Below are positions 1-9,051 of a stretch of DNA of 64,000 nt, piece by piece. How positions within the stretch are numbered: the stretch's first letter is position 1; every line of letters starts with the position of its first letter. The stretch is from CAZMZF01 sp964570765 (GTDB taxonomy: Bacteria > Zixibacteria > MSB-5A5 > RBG-16-43-9), in assembly GCA_964570765.1 (NCBI GenBank), contig CAZMZF010000009.1:1-64000 (forward strand), given 5' to 3'. The position numbers and the translations under genes were made by a program. The notes below the pieces were generated by a model. The model searched no databases. It was not told where the DNA came from and saw only the letters and a program-made list of their open reading frames with translations.

Positions 1-64
1 CCAACGCTACTCTAAATTATGCTTGATTTTCAAGACAGTCGCTACTATATCTCCTTTAAAAAAT

Positions 65-1564
65 CTATCTGAAAAGCTCCGAGGCTTTGACTACCGTTAC
101 ATCTTCAGGCTTGATTTTCAGATCAAAGGCTTTGATTTTTTCGTCCTCTTCTTTGAGCAAAGCACCTTCTACCCCTGAAGGATACTCGATTACGGTTTTA
201 TCCGAGAGTAGTTCTTTTTTGAAATCCTCTGCATTGCTGACTATTGCCACTATCACCAGATCCTCTGGGAAGATATGCTCCTTTAAAGCTTGTTTCACCT
301 GGGCAGAAGTTATCTCTTTCACTTTTTTCTCGAAGTTATCTACAAACCCAAAGTTTCCATAAAACTCTTCGTCCATCAACTGCCCCAATTTCCTCTGCGG
401 TGTCTCTATCTCAAAGGGGAAATGGTTGATTTCGAAATCCTTATACCTCTCTAATTCTTTTTCCGGAACCCCGTTTTCTACCAGATCGGTTAGGTCTTTC
501 AAGACCAATTTCATTGTAAATTTCCCATTTATCCTTTTGGGATAAGTCCAGATGCTGAAATATTGATCGTGTCTCGGCGTATTGGGAGAAGCTAAATTCG
601 ACCAGCCTGTCTGTTGAAAATACTCCATATAGCTATAGGCACCATAGCTTAAACCATGTGCAGTCCTGACTGTGCGGAACAAAACCCCGAACTGTTCCCG
701 GTGTTTTCCAAAATAGGTATTTGCCACATACAGGGGGAAATAGATATCCTCATCTTTTCGGGTGAAACTAAGCGGATGTCCAAAACAGAGCTGGGTCTGA
801 TCCCTTCCCTCTTTTTCCACTAAGAAAAGCTTTCCACCTTTGAGGGGTTGAACCACTCTTTCCGGATGAACCACCTCTCCCTTATTCAATCCGGAAAAAT
901 CTTTTCTCACCTTATCAACCAAGCTCTGGTCAATATCTCCAGCTAAACCTATGACCAGATTATTTTTTACAAAATGCGTACTATAGAAATTCTGAACATC
1001 TTCTTTGGTAAATCTCTTAATAGCAGACAGGCTTCCTACTGGCGAATGACCATAAGGATGGTCTTTATAAATAAAATCCTGCAGGCATTCTTTTACTAAT
1101 TCTGCATCATCCTGCACCAGCATATTTATTCCATCTTCCTGGTCTTTTTTCTGTTTCTCTACCTCCTCTTCTGGAAAAGTAGGTTTCAACAAGACCTCAG
1201 AGAAAAGGGGATAGAATTTATCCAAATTCTCCTTCAAAGTAGTCCCGCTTATCACTATTGCCTCTTTATCCACCTCGATATTTATACCAGCGCTCAGAAA
1301 GTCTAAAAGCTCCTCGATCTGTTCCCGGTTATAAGACTGGGTTCCCTTTTTTAAGAGGGAAAAGGTAAAATTGGCTAAACCCTCTTTACCTTTGGGGTCA
1401 TCTGCCGAGCCAGAAAAAACCATAATCCTGAAATGAACCACCGGTATCCCCGGTTTTTTCACTTCAATGATTTTGAGTTTCTGGGTTTTGCCACAGCCCA
1501 GTGAAAAAACCAATAATAAAACCATTAAACCCAGGAGTAAAACTTTTATTCTAAAATTTTTCAT
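65..1564 (-). CDS. M16 family peptidase-like lipoprotein, non-zinc partner subunit
   Basis: This is a 499-residue pitrilysin/insulinase (M16) fold protein. The N-terminus is a lipoprotein signal with lipobox LGCG (Cys at about residue 24), so it is probably membrane-anchored outside the cytoplasm. The zinc motif HxxEH expected in the first M16 domain is replaced by GLANFTFSLLKKGT, so this chain cannot bind zinc there. The second half keeps the substrate-side stretch TAHGLSYGAY. M16 proteins often work as a catalytic and non-catalytic pair, and the gene directly upstream (ending at 1598) has an intact HIFEH. The two are separated by only 33 bases and this gene has its own GGAGG ribosome site before ATG. 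I infer a heterodimeric periplasmic protease that degrades peptides. Confidence 0.85.
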   Translation of the reverse strand: MKNFRIKVLLLGLMVLLLVFSLGCGKTQKLKIIEVKKPGIPVVHFRIMVFSGSADDPKGKEGLANFTFSLLKKGTQSYNREQIEELLDFLSAGINIEVDKEAIVISGTTLKENLDKFYPLFSEVLLKPTFPEEEVEKQKKDQEDGINMLVQDDAELVKECLQDFIYKDHPYGHSPVGSLSAIKRFTKEDVQNFYSTHFVKNNLVIGLAGDIDQSLVDKVRKDFSGLNKGEVVHPERVVQPLKGGKLFLVEKEGRDQTQLCFGHPLSFTRKDEDIYFPLYVANTYFGKHREQFGVLFRTVRTAHGLSYGAYSYMEYFQQTGWSNLASPNTPRHDQYFSIWTYPKRINGKFTMKLVLKDLTDLVENGVPEKELERYKDFEINHFPFEIETPQRKLGQLMDEEFYGNFGFVDNFEKKVKEITSAQVKQALKEHIFPEDLVIVAIVSNAEDFKKELLSDKTVIEYPSGVEGALLKEEDEKIKAFDLKIKPEDVTVVKASELFR

Positions 1565-1597
1565 CTTTATTCCTCCATCTATTTTAGAATTGCTTGA

Positions 1598-2938
1598 TTA
1601 CTTTTTTGGAATCAGAGTAAGAATGGTCCGATTCTCAGAGGTAAAATATTTCTTTGCCACTTCTTGAATTATCTCAGGGGTAACCTCTTTAAATTTCTTT
1701 TGAATCTCAAAAAGGAGATTATAATCTCCACCAATTAACTGATAATCTCCGATGGTATAAGCAACTGACAGGGGATTATCCATCCGATAAACCATCTCAG
1801 CTTTGATAGAATTTTTTGCCTTCTCCAGTTCTTTTTCAGCTACTGGCTCATTTTTCAGTTTATCGAGCTCCTCTAAGATTAGAGACTTTACTTTATTTAA
1901 AGATTTTCCTCTTTTCAAAGATGCTCGGATTGCGAAAAGACCCGGATCCTTTTTCTCATCCATATAACCGTAGATATATTCAACTAATTGCAGGTCCTTA
2001 TAAAGCTTCTTGGTGATTCGACCGGAGGACATAAACAAAATCCGGCTGATTAACTGTAGTGCACAGAAATCATTATCCTGTATCTCAAAATTTGGTCCAT
2101 GAAAAGCCATTAGCAGCTTGGTCGAAATCTGGCTATCTTTCCAGACATAATTTCTTACTCTCTCCTTGGTCTGCCTGGGCTCAACTGGTATAGAAACATC
2201 TGGAGGAGGAGTCTTCTCCCAGTCTCCATAATATTTATTTATAAGCTCTAAGACCTTGGGAGTATCAAAATTTCCAGTTACGATTATGGTTGTATATGCA
2301 GGTGAATAGAAATTCTTTTTGAAATCCAATCCATCCTGAAGTTTTATATTTTTCTCTAAATCCTCCTCAAAACCTATTACCGGATGATGATAGGGATGTA
2401 CCTGATAGGCAAACTGGACTAACTCATCGCTTATAAAACCATCCGGATCATCTGCTACAAACCTTCTCCTTTCCTCTTTGACCGGACCCATCTCCGTGCG
2501 AAAGGTCTCATTGTTAAAGATCAAATTCCTTAATCTATCAGCCTCAATCGGGATTATCTCCTCCAGGTAGTCTTTTTTCACAATCACAAAATAGTTAGTG
2601 TAATCCTCGCCGGTGGAAGCATTGGTTCCTGCGCCAAAAGAGGCAACTGCATCATGATAGACCGGGTATTTCTCAGTTCCCCGGAACATCATATGCTCAA
2701 AGATATGAGCCAGACCAGTAGTTCCGGGCTTTTCCTCCCGGGAACCAGCATTTATAAAAGTTATATAGCAGACCGTAGGAGCTGACTTATCCTCACAGGT
2801 CAAGATAGTCAAACCGTTATCCAGTACATTTTTCTTTATGTCCAGCTTTATCTCTTGGGCCCAAACAGGGACAGGTGAAATTAACGCCAGCAGGAGCAAT
2901 GAAAAAATAAGTGTGTTAAAACTCTGTTTTTTGTCCAT
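1598..2938 (-). CDS. M16 family zinc metallopeptidase, catalytic subunit
   Basis: This 446-residue secreted peptidase has a signal peptide ending near VWAQ (about residue 28). It carries the inverted zinc motif HIFEH at residues 78-82 in the context GLAHIFEHMMFRGT, and the third zinc ligand is likely the first Glu of KEERRRF, near residue 155. This matches the catalytic type of the M16 family. It starts with ATG after an AGGAGAGG ribosome site and is the first gene of a two-gene operon with the inactive M16 homologue downstream. The likely role is zinc-dependent peptide degradation in the envelope. The substrate cannot be told from sequence. Confidence 0.9.
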   Translation of the reverse strand: MDKKQSFNTLIFSLLLLALISPVPVWAQEIKLDIKKNVLDNGLTILTCEDKSAPTVCYITFINAGSREEKPGTTGLAHIFEHMMFRGTEKYPVYHDAVASFGAGTNASTGEDYTNYFVIVKKDYLEEIIPIEADRLRNLIFNNETFRTEMGPVKEERRRFVADDPDGFISDELVQFAYQVHPYHHPVIGFEEDLEKNIKLQDGLDFKKNFYSPAYTTIIVTGNFDTPKVLELINKYYGDWEKTPPPDVSIPVEPRQTKERVRNYVWKDSQISTKLLMAFHGPNFEIQDNDFCALQLISRILFMSSGRITKKLYKDLQLVEYIYGYMDEKKDPGLFAIRASLKRGKSLNKVKSLILEELDKLKNEPVAEKELEKAKNSIKAEMVYRMDNPLSVAYTIGDYQLIGGDYNLLFEIQKKFKEVTPEIIQEVAKKYFTSENRTILTLIPKK

Positions 2939-3046
2939 ATCCTCTCCTTATTAAGATATTTATAGGTTATAAACTTTTCACCTGACATCTAATTATTTAA
3001 TCTATTAACCCCCATTTGTCAAATGATTTCTCTACAAATAAAAAAA

Positions 3047-3071
3047 TAGGGGCACGTTCAACGTGCCCCTA
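3047..3071. repeat. palindromic intergenic repeat
   Basis: A perfect 11-bp inverted repeat (TAGGGGCACGT, loop TCA, ACGTGCCCCTA) lies just after the 3' end of the cysteine protease gene. It belongs to the GTAGGGG...CCCCTAC class of palindromes seen repeatedly between genes in this window. It may act as a terminator or mRNA stabiliser. Confidence 0.7.
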
Positions 3072-3089
3072 CTAAAAACTTCCTGATAG

Positions 3090-5078
3090 TTAACATCCCG
3101 GCTGTGGTCCACCTTTAAATAGATAATTTATCAGGTAGATCACATCTGAAACATTAACGTTGTTATCGCAGTTAGCATCTCCAGCCTCCTGAGGAATCGG
3201 CACCGGACCTCCTTTAAACAGATAGTTGATTATATAGACCACATCTGAAACTGAAACTTTAGAATCGCCATTAGCATCACCCCGGATATATCTGGAAATC
3301 CCGACTAATGCAAAGTCATCGATGTTCCAACCACCTAAGTGGAGGTATTCATCAGAATCGAGTTCATATCGAATCTGAACTGAAGGATTGTGGTCTGCAT
3401 AAACTGATATATCTATATCCTGAAGCTCCCATTTATAATCGATCTGGTCAAAAACCGGGTCGTTTTCCCAGACAAGATTTCCATTCACAAATATTTTGGC
3501 ATGATCCCAGATCCCTTTCTCACAGGATAACCATCGGTAATATCTCAAGCGAGTCTTCTCTATGTTTCCACAATTAATCACTGAAGAATTAAGATAATTG
3601 TCTGCTGTATCCACATAACTTCCACTTAGATTATTACCCCAGATCTTAGTTCCAGAATGAGCTGTTTCCGGATCAGGGAGACCTCCACCGCCAGGTGTCC
3701 CTCTTTGCCAGTCACTTCGATTCTCAAAGAAACCAGTTGTCCAGCCGAGATCTATCTCCATATCGTCGAAAAAGATCGTATCAAACTCACCCATGAAATC
3801 AAATAAGCTGTCACTGAAACTACCCTGGTCGCAGGTTATATTCAGACTAAAATTCATCCTGGTTCCAGCCTCAACTGAAGGATCAATAGCCAAGGTGAAA
3901 TGAGGAGAATCAGAGTTTTTTATCTGATTAGATGGTATATCCGGAAAAGTTGCTGTGGCGTCAGTTATAGTGATTCCAGGAGTAGCTGTGGACAGAGTGG
4001 CACTAACCGAGGTAGCTGTTTGTGGACCACTATTCTTTAAATTAACTGAAAGCGAAATGGTCTCTCCTGGCTCTGGTATCCCATCTCCATCCCCTGCTGC
4101 GTCAGAGACTTGATGACTTTCATAACTTAAATTTACCGGGTCAGGAGGGTAAAGGGGTAGAACTGTGTTATCACCTATGCCACAATTTCCCCACTTAATG
4201 TAAAAATAACCTCCTAATCCACCCCAGGTAGAATCCCAGCTATTTTTACATATCCAGGCACCCTGTCCGGTCCCGCAAGAATTATCATCCCACCCCACGA
4301 TGACTATGGCATGTCCACCCCGATAGTAACCTGAGGTATGCTGATAACATCCGGTAGAATAATCGCTGAAATCTGAATAAACATCAAAAGTGCTATAAAC
4401 TGGACCGGTTAGTAATGCTTGTTTAATTGAATTGACATCGTTATTCACATATTGCCATCCTTTTAATTTAGCTACAACTGTATATAGGTCTTGAGTGCAA
4501 GGCACATCATCATTTGCCTGATAGGGCATAGAGGTTTCCAGTATTGCCCCATATCTTTGAAAAAGCTCATAAGCTGCTTCAGCCCAGGCACCATTACATC
4601 CATCATCGGCATATATATTACAGGATAAGACCTGCTGTTCAGAAAGGTCATATTCTATATGGTCATATTTCTTAATAGCGGCCTCAAAAGCACCAGTTGC
4701 AGCAAAATCCCAGCAACTGCCACAACCATCTTGGTCTTTAACCGGTGTCACATAGTTCGAGTCCCTCCAGTCGAAAATAGGAGGGAATACCGCACCTGGT
4801 TTTGCTCTGAGCTTAGGCTGTTTTTCCAGCCACTCTTTATATCCTCTTGGTGGCTTATAACCTAAGAGTTTCTTGAACTCCTCAATCGAAAGCTCAGACA
4901 CCCAGCTCCTCCCTGCAGTCCAGTGATACCCCTTTTCATCAATCAATTTTTGAAGTTGTTCTATCTTCAGGTCTATAGAATCAACTGATGATCCAGTCTG
5001 AGCCAAAACCAGACTCTGCCCTCCTGCAAGAAAAAACACCCCTAAAACCAGCACGAAAACTTTAAATGATTTAAACAC
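3090..5078 (-). CDS. secreted papain-family (C1A) cysteine protease with C-terminal dockerin repeats
   Basis: The 662-residue protein has a signal peptide (to about residue 27), a short propeptide-like helix region, and a C1A peptidase domain from about residue 100 to 315. The catalytic residues are visible: Cys122 in CGSCWDFAA, His256 in GGHAIVIVGW and Asn279 in CKNSWDSTWGG. A CARDB/Ig-like segment follows (PGETISLSVNLKNSG), then a jelly-roll-like region. The C-terminus has two dockerin-type calcium repeats, GDANGDSKVSVSDVVYIIN and GDANCDNNVNVSDVIYLIN, ending GGPQPGC. It begins with GTG, chosen because AAGGAGG lies nine bases upstream. The enzyme is probably an extracellular or surface protease; dockerin repeats usually bind cohesin domains, and cohesin-like regions occur in nearby proteins. 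Confidence 0.93.
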   Translation of the reverse strand: MFKSFKVFVLVLGVFFLAGGQSLVLAQTGSSVDSIDLKIEQLQKLIDEKGYHWTAGRSWVSELSIEEFKKLLGYKPPRGYKEWLEKQPKLRAKPGAVFPPIFDWRDSNYVTPVKDQDGCGSCWDFAATGAFEAAIKKYDHIEYDLSEQQVLSCNIYADDGCNGAWAEAAYELFQRYGAILETSMPYQANDDVPCTQDLYTVVAKLKGWQYVNNDVNSIKQALLTGPVYSTFDVYSDFSDYSTGCYQHTSGYYRGGHAIVIVGWDDNSCGTGQGAWICKNSWDSTWGGLGGYFYIKWGNCGIGDNTVLPLYPPDPVNLSYESHQVSDAAGDGDGIPEPGETISLSVNLKNSGPQTATSVSATLSTATPGITITDATATFPDIPSNQIKNSDSPHFTLAIDPSVEAGTRMNFSLNITCDQGSFSDSLFDFMGEFDTIFFDDMEIDLGWTTGFFENRSDWQRGTPGGGGLPDPETAHSGTKIWGNNLSGSYVDTADNYLNSSVINCGNIEKTRLRYYRWLSCEKGIWDHAKIFVNGNLVWENDPVFDQIDYKWELQDIDISVYADHNPSVQIRYELDSDEYLHLGGWNIDDFALVGISRYIRGDANGDSKVSVSDVVYIINYLFKGGPVPIPQEAGDANCDNNVNVSDVIYLINYLFKGGPQPGC

Positions 5079-5422
5079 AGAAGTCCTCCTTTAGCTTTTC
5101 TGGTTCAAAAAAAGAGGCTTTATAGCCATTTGTTAATATAATAACACTTTTTCAAAATCTGTCAACCTCTATTTTTTCAAAGAACATAGTGTATTTTCCC
5201 CCTTGTAGAAGGATGTCAACATTCGCCTATTTTCTTGATGAAGAAATGTAGGGGCAGGCCCCTGTGCCTGCCTTTTAGATGGTGGAACAGACATCCTGTT
5301 TGTTCATTAGCAAGCCTTATCTTCGACCCACTTTGAAGGTAAAGTGGGTTTACGGGTTTAGGATTGGTAGCCCCACCTTGTTCCAAGGTGGGGAAAAGCA
5401 AATTTATTTATAAAATTTCTAT
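5079..5422. other. intergenic region with palindromic repeats, no gene
   Basis: No convincing gene is seen. It holds three hairpins: GGGGCAGG...CCTGCC near 5251-5273, CCCACTTT...AAAGTGGG at 5328-5347, and a perfect 10-bp stem CCCCACCTTG/CAAGGTGGGG at 5371-5393. A 61-codon minus-strand open frame here simply translates these repeats. Confidence 0.6.
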
Positions 5423-5450
5423 TGTATTTTCTAATCTCAAGCGTATATTT
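5423..5450 (+). promoter_or_regulatory. possible sigma-70 type promoter of ssrA
   Basis: TTGTAT (5423-5428) and TATATT (5445-5450) are separated by 16 bases, about 24 bases before the mature tmRNA 5' end. Spacing and position are plausible, but the -35 box is weak. Confidence 0.35.
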
Positions 5451-5473
5451 AATTAGAAGTTAGCCACCTTTAT

Positions 5474-5854
5474 GGGGGCGAACGGCTTCGACGGGGACTA
5501 AGGGTAAAGGAAAGCAGGCCGAGGTACCCAGTAACCTCGTTAATCCATTGGGAACAAATCTAAGTGCAAACGACTATTCGTACGCACTGGCTGCTTAATA
5601 AAAGGTAGCTCGTCTTACCTGAGCCTGCCTGTTGGCTTGGACTAAGGCGTCGAGAAAAACAGGATAGCCCACTTCTTTTGCCTGGGGGAAGAGGGCGAAT
5701 CAAAACCAGGATAGTTCCGGGTTAAACCTGCTTGTCGGTTTTCCCCGGGACAAATTCTCTCCTGCCTCTGGTGGGAGGGGAAAAGACTAAGCTAAGCCTG
5801 TAGATGTCCTTTGATTCTTATCTTCGGACGTGGGTTCGATTCCCACCGCCTCCA
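5474..5854 (+). ncRNA. ssrA: transfer-messenger RNA (tmRNA)
   Basis: This is the ribosome-rescue RNA. The 5' end GGGGGCGAACGGCTTCGACGG and the 3' end with T-arm GGGTTCGATTCCC and acceptor CGCCTCC plus discriminator A are diagnostic; GGGGGCG pairs with CGCCTCC. CCA is not encoded. The tag frame is at 5566-5598 and reads ANDYSYALAA followed by TAA, a typical proteolysis tag ending in ALAA. The upstream arm AAGGGTAAAGGA pairs with TCCTTTGATTCTT near the 3' end, so this copy of the 3' end fits the 5' half well. A second copy of the 3' end lies 1678 bases downstream, which marks an insertion into this gene's 3' end. Confidence 0.96.
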
Positions 5855-5855
5855 G
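5789..5855 (+). repeat. ssrA 3'-end direct repeat, copy 1 (attL-like)
   Basis: The last 67 bases of ssrA recur at 7467-7533. The final 37 bases (5819-5855) are identical in both copies, and the stretch before that differs at a few positions. This is the expected layout of an attachment site at the 3' end of tmRNA. Confidence 0.85.
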
Positions 5856-5885
5856 AAAAGAATATAGTCATTCAGAATTCAAGAA

Positions 5886-7418
5886 ATGGAATTTTTCAGA
5901 ACTAAACCCTTTCAACTCGCAGTCAAAAATATAGACTTCAGAAGTGAAAGAAGAGGGGAATATCTTAACATATTTGAGGATTGGGGAATTCTAGATTCAT
6001 TGGATAACAATACCAATCAAGTAATTTTCGGAAGAAGAGGAAGTGGCAAAACCCACTTAATAGGTAGTTTTGAAGAAAAGAATGATAGGATAAAAGGTAA
6101 TAACAAGTTGGTAGTATTTGTTGACCTTCGCTATGCCACTACAATATCTGTGGTAGATGCGAAAGACCAAGAGAAGAGAAAACTTTTTGCATTTGAGTTT
6201 TTTTGGCGAACAACTTACCTGATATTTATTGAACTGAAGAACAAACTAGAGCGTCTACACGTTGAGTCACCTGGCAATACTGAAAAGGACAAAATCGAAG
6301 ATGCTCTATCTAAAGTAAACGAATTATTAGATCTTATCTCAGAGAATAAAATTTCGCACCAAGTTGGTATTTTAGAATATGAAAAAATCTATAGACCAAT
6401 TGGATTTAAAACAAAAAATGGCGAGCAAAAGGAATATCTTAGGGAGAGTTCTGTAAAGGAATATTTGGAAAATATAGTTGAGGCGGTGGGACTTGACTAT
6501 GTAGTCATTTTATTAGATGAATGGTCTAGTATTCCCTCATCCGTTCAGCCTTACTTGGCTGACATGATCAAAAAAGCACTTATAATATCTCCAAAAATAT
6601 CAGCAAAGATAAGCACAATAAGATTTAGAACAAGATTCTCAACTTCAGAAAATGCAGAAGATAGTTATGGTTTGGAACTAGGAGCGGATGTCTTCGGAGA
6701 TATTGATTTAGATACGATAAAGGTATGGGAAAAGGATCTTCAAGGAGCAGTGGATTTTTATAAGAAATTACTTTTGAAACATCTCAAATTTGAACTTAAG
6801 AAATTTGGGATTGAAGATAATAATATTGGGCAAATAGAACTTGTGAAAGATTTATTTTCTTCTGATGATGCATTCCGTGAGTTAGTCAGAGCTGGCGAGG
6901 GAATTCCAAGAGATTTTTTGAACGTTTTTAAACGTTCATATAGCCAATACTATGATGACAAAGAAAAAAAGGCAATTACTATGAAACATATCAGAATTGC
7001 TGCTTTGAACTGGTATGAAGAAGATAAGCTCGCTAACATCGATAGGGATTCACAAGCTTATAAAATGCTAGAAAGGATAATTAATCAAGTAATTACTAAA
7101 TTTAAGAAGAAAGCATTTCTTGTCAATTCTGAGTTCTCAAGAGACGAGTATCTACAGTACTTGGTAGATTCTCGCCTCTTACACAGAATTCATCAAGGTT
7201 GGTCTTCTAAAGCTGAACCGGGTAAAAGATATGACATCTTTTCTTTAGATTATGGCAGTTTCATCAGATTACTGGATTCTAAAGAAGGGAAGCAAATAGA
7301 TTTAGATCTTTTTGGTAAACTCACCACAGAAGAAAAGACAGTTTTGGAGGAACCATTGCCAGATCTGGATTTAAGATCTATTAGGAGAATAATAGTCGAT
7401 AAGAAACATTTAGGTTAA
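5886..7418 (+). CDS. P-loop ATPase, ORC/Cdc6-like, sole gene of an ssrA-borne insertion
   Basis: The 510-residue protein has a Walker A motif GRRGSGKT at residues 49-56 and a Walker B motif ILLDEW at 208-213. The layout, with a long helical insert between the two and a helical C-terminal half, recalls ORC/Cdc6-like or STAND-type AAA ATPases often found in mobile and defence loci. No nuclease, integrase or transmembrane segment is recognisable; the C-terminal part (about 380-510) could be a winged-helix region but I cannot confirm it. The gene fills almost the whole space between the two ssrA 3'-end copies, starting 31 bases after one and ending 48 bases before the other. Base composition is AT-rich. 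The function is unknown; defence or element maintenance is inference. Confidence 0.8.
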   Translation: MEFFRTKPFQLAVKNIDFRSERRGEYLNIFEDWGILDSLDNNTNQVIFGRRGSGKTHLIGSFEEKNDRIKGNNKLVVFVDLRYATTISVVDAKDQEKRKLFAFEFFWRTTYLIFIELKNKLERLHVESPGNTEKDKIEDALSKVNELLDLISENKISHQVGILEYEKIYRPIGFKTKNGEQKEYLRESSVKEYLENIVEAVGLDYVVILLDEWSSIPSSVQPYLADMIKKALIISPKISAKISTIRFRTRFSTSENAEDSYGLELGADVFGDIDLDTIKVWEKDLQGAVDFYKKLLLKHLKFELKKFGIEDNNIGQIELVKDLFSSDDAFRELVRAGEGIPRDFLNVFKRSYSQYYDDKEKKAITMKHIRIAALNWYEEDKLANIDRDSQAYKMLERIINQVITKFKKKAFLVNSEFSRDEYLQYLVDSRLLHRIHQGWSSKAEPGKRYDIFSLDYGSFIRLLDSKEGKQIDLDLFGKLTTEEKTVLEEPLPDLDLRSIRRIIVDKKHLG

Positions 7419-7466
7419 ACTTCGAGTCACCCTCAGTCCTGCCCCGCTGTATTGAAAGTTTATTGA

Positions 7467-7533
7467 AAGCTAAGCCTGTAGAAGTCCTTTAGCTCCTATC
7501 TTCGGACGTGGGTTCGATTCCCACCGCCTCCAG
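7467..7533 (+). repeat. ssrA 3'-end direct repeat, copy 2 (attR-like)
   Basis: This copy repeats the tmRNA 3' end, with 37 identical terminal bases (7497-7533) and several differences in the preceding 30. There is no tmRNA 5' half beside it, so it is not a functional tmRNA. It bounds the 1678-bp insertion on the distal side. Confidence 0.85.
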
Positions 7534-7576
7534 TTTTTATTTATTAATGAATATAATTTGTTGGTAAGAAATTTAA

Positions 7577-7640
7577 GGTTCGATTAATCGAACCCCTACA
7601 AATATTTTTCTGTAGGGGCTTGATTCATCAAGCCTTTTTT
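7577..7640 (+). terminator. compound palindromes ending in a rho-independent terminator
   Basis: Three nested palindromes follow one another: GGTTCGATTAATCGAACC (7577-7594), CCCCTACA/TGTAGGGG (7593-7600 and 7611-7618) and GGCTTGAT/ATCAAGCC (7617-7634) followed directly by six T. The last is a good plus-strand terminator downstream of the ssrA insertion. The first two belong to the dispersed repeat family. Confidence 0.6.
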
Positions 7641-7658
7641 AGTTTGATTAATTGTAAT

Positions 7659-8612
7659 TTATAGAATCTTCTTCAATAACAGATGTGAGTTCTCATTAAT
7701 TCCAATTATCTTAGCATTTCTTATATCGTGAGCTAAGACCACTGAGGGGCGGGCATCTTCCAAGCCAAAACCCCTGCCTGCCAGAGTCTCTTTATAAACT
7801 ATTGTATGCAGATCCGTGAACCCTTCGGAGAATTCTACTTCTTCTCCATCTATGGTGATTGAGCGGAAGGTGGGCTTATTATTCTTTTTACACTCATCCG
7901 GAAGATCATTTTTATCAATCGAAAGAAACCATTTCACTCGTGCATCCTGCAGTTCCATATACCCGCTAGTCTTAGTTGGTGTAGAAAGATGAACCTCTGA
8001 GTGTTCGACCTTGCCGAATAGCCATATTAAGAGATCAAATAGATGAATGCCGATATTAGTTGCCAGACCACCAGAGCGTTCGACCTGCCCTTTCCAGGAA
8101 ATTAAATACCATAGTCCACGGGAGGTGATATAGGTGAGATTGATCTCTCTTTTAGAAGTTCGTGTCTCTTTTTGAAGTTTCTCTTTTAGTGCAATCAAAG
8201 AAGGATGCACCCGCAACTGCAGAACCGTGTAAATTCTTTTACCGCTTTCCTGTTCTAATTCCTGCAGGGCATCTATATTCCAGGGGTTTAGAACCACCGG
8301 TTTTTCACAGATAGTATCCGCACCAACTCGCAGGGCAAAACGGCAGTGGGCATCGTGCAGGTAATTGGGAGAGCAGATGCTAACATAATGCACGTGCTGG
8401 TCCTCACCCTGTCGGCGTAGCTTTTCGATATGCCGGTCAAACCTTTCGAATTCGGTGAAAAAGCGAACCCCATCAAAATAGCTATCCAGAAGGCCAACTG
8501 AATCGTGTGGATCAACCGCCGCCACCAGCCGGTTCCCTGTCTCCTTTATCGCTTTCAAATGGCGCGGGGCAATATACCCTGCCACACCAGTTATCGCAAA
8601 ATTTTTCGACAT
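7659..8612 (-). CDS. wbpB: Gfo/Idh/MocA oxidoreductase, WbpB/WlbA-like UDP-sugar 3-dehydrogenase
   Basis: This 317-residue protein closely follows what I recall of WbpB/WlbA, the NAD-dependent UDP-N-acetyl-2-amino-2-deoxyglucuronate 3-dehydrogenase of di-N-acetyl-mannuronate pathways. Visible signs are an N-terminal Rossmann start FAITGVAGYIAPRH, the family motif CEKPVV near residue 110, and conserved blocks LQLRVHPS, LTYITSRGLWYL, GGLATNIGIHLFDLL and EGFTDLHT. Its length agrees with the family. It stands alone here, with no other surface-polysaccharide genes beside it, and its neighbour on the minus strand is far away. The exact substrate is inferred by similarity. Confidence 0.85.
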   Translation of the reverse strand: MSKNFAITGVAGYIAPRHLKAIKETGNRLVAAVDPHDSVGLLDSYFDGVRFFTEFERFDRHIEKLRRQGEDQHVHYVSICSPNYLHDAHCRFALRVGADTICEKPVVLNPWNIDALQELEQESGKRIYTVLQLRVHPSLIALKEKLQKETRTSKREINLTYITSRGLWYLISWKGQVERSGGLATNIGIHLFDLLIWLFGKVEHSEVHLSTPTKTSGYMELQDARVKWFLSIDKNDLPDECKKNNKPTFRSITIDGEEVEFSEGFTDLHTIVYKETLAGRGFGLEDARPSVVLAHDIRNAKIIGINENSHLLLKKIL

Positions 8613-9051
8613 TTTAGTTCTCTTGAGTTTATTTCCCCAATAATATTTTTGCTATGGTCTTATTATTTTATCGACCTATCGAGTTGAATATTCAACAACT
8701 TTAATAAATGGAGTAATCACCAGATTGTCAAATAGAAAAAGCACTTAGGCTTGATAAATCAAGCCCCTACAAATCAGGATGTAGGGGTTCGATTTATCGA
8801 ACCCAGCAGGCTCGTAGGCAGGGCTCCCAGCCCTGCAGATTTGAGTTTTTCAGAGACCTCTCAACTTTATCTTGACATTCTTTTTTCAAAATAATAAAAT
8901 ATCCTCAAATTAAGTTCAACCTTCCTCTCTGTTGATTTAATGTCTAAGGACGAAAAGATGATTAAAAAGATTTTGGAGGTAACAAAATAAGCTAGGAGCT
9001 TGTAGCAGGTAGCAAAGAGCTTAAAAACCATTAAAATACAGGACTGTAAAT
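8613..9051. other. intergenic region with palindromic repeats, no gene
   Basis: No gene is evident. The stretch contains the repeat cluster listed separately at 8749-8836. Between 8991 and 9023 there is a short imperfect repetition (TAGGAGCTTGTAGCAGGTAGCAAAGAGCTT is split over this range). The divergent genes on either side must be driven from here, but I see no clear promoter. Confidence 0.5.
8749..8836. repeat. cluster of dispersed palindromic repeats
   Basis: Three units are joined: GGCTTGAT/ATCAAGCC, CCCCTAC/GTAGGGG with GGTTCGAT/ATCGAACC, and GCAGGGCT/AGCCCTGC (8819-8836). The same three modules, in other orders, occur at 7577-7634. Confidence 0.7.

Noticed and set aside
5216..5401. 61-codon minus-strand open frame
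   Set aside because: It translates the hairpin repeats at 5251-5393.
7467..7533. A second tmRNA or a tRNA gene
   Set aside because: Only the last 67 bases of the tmRNA are repeated; no 5' half, tag frame or cloverleaf is present.
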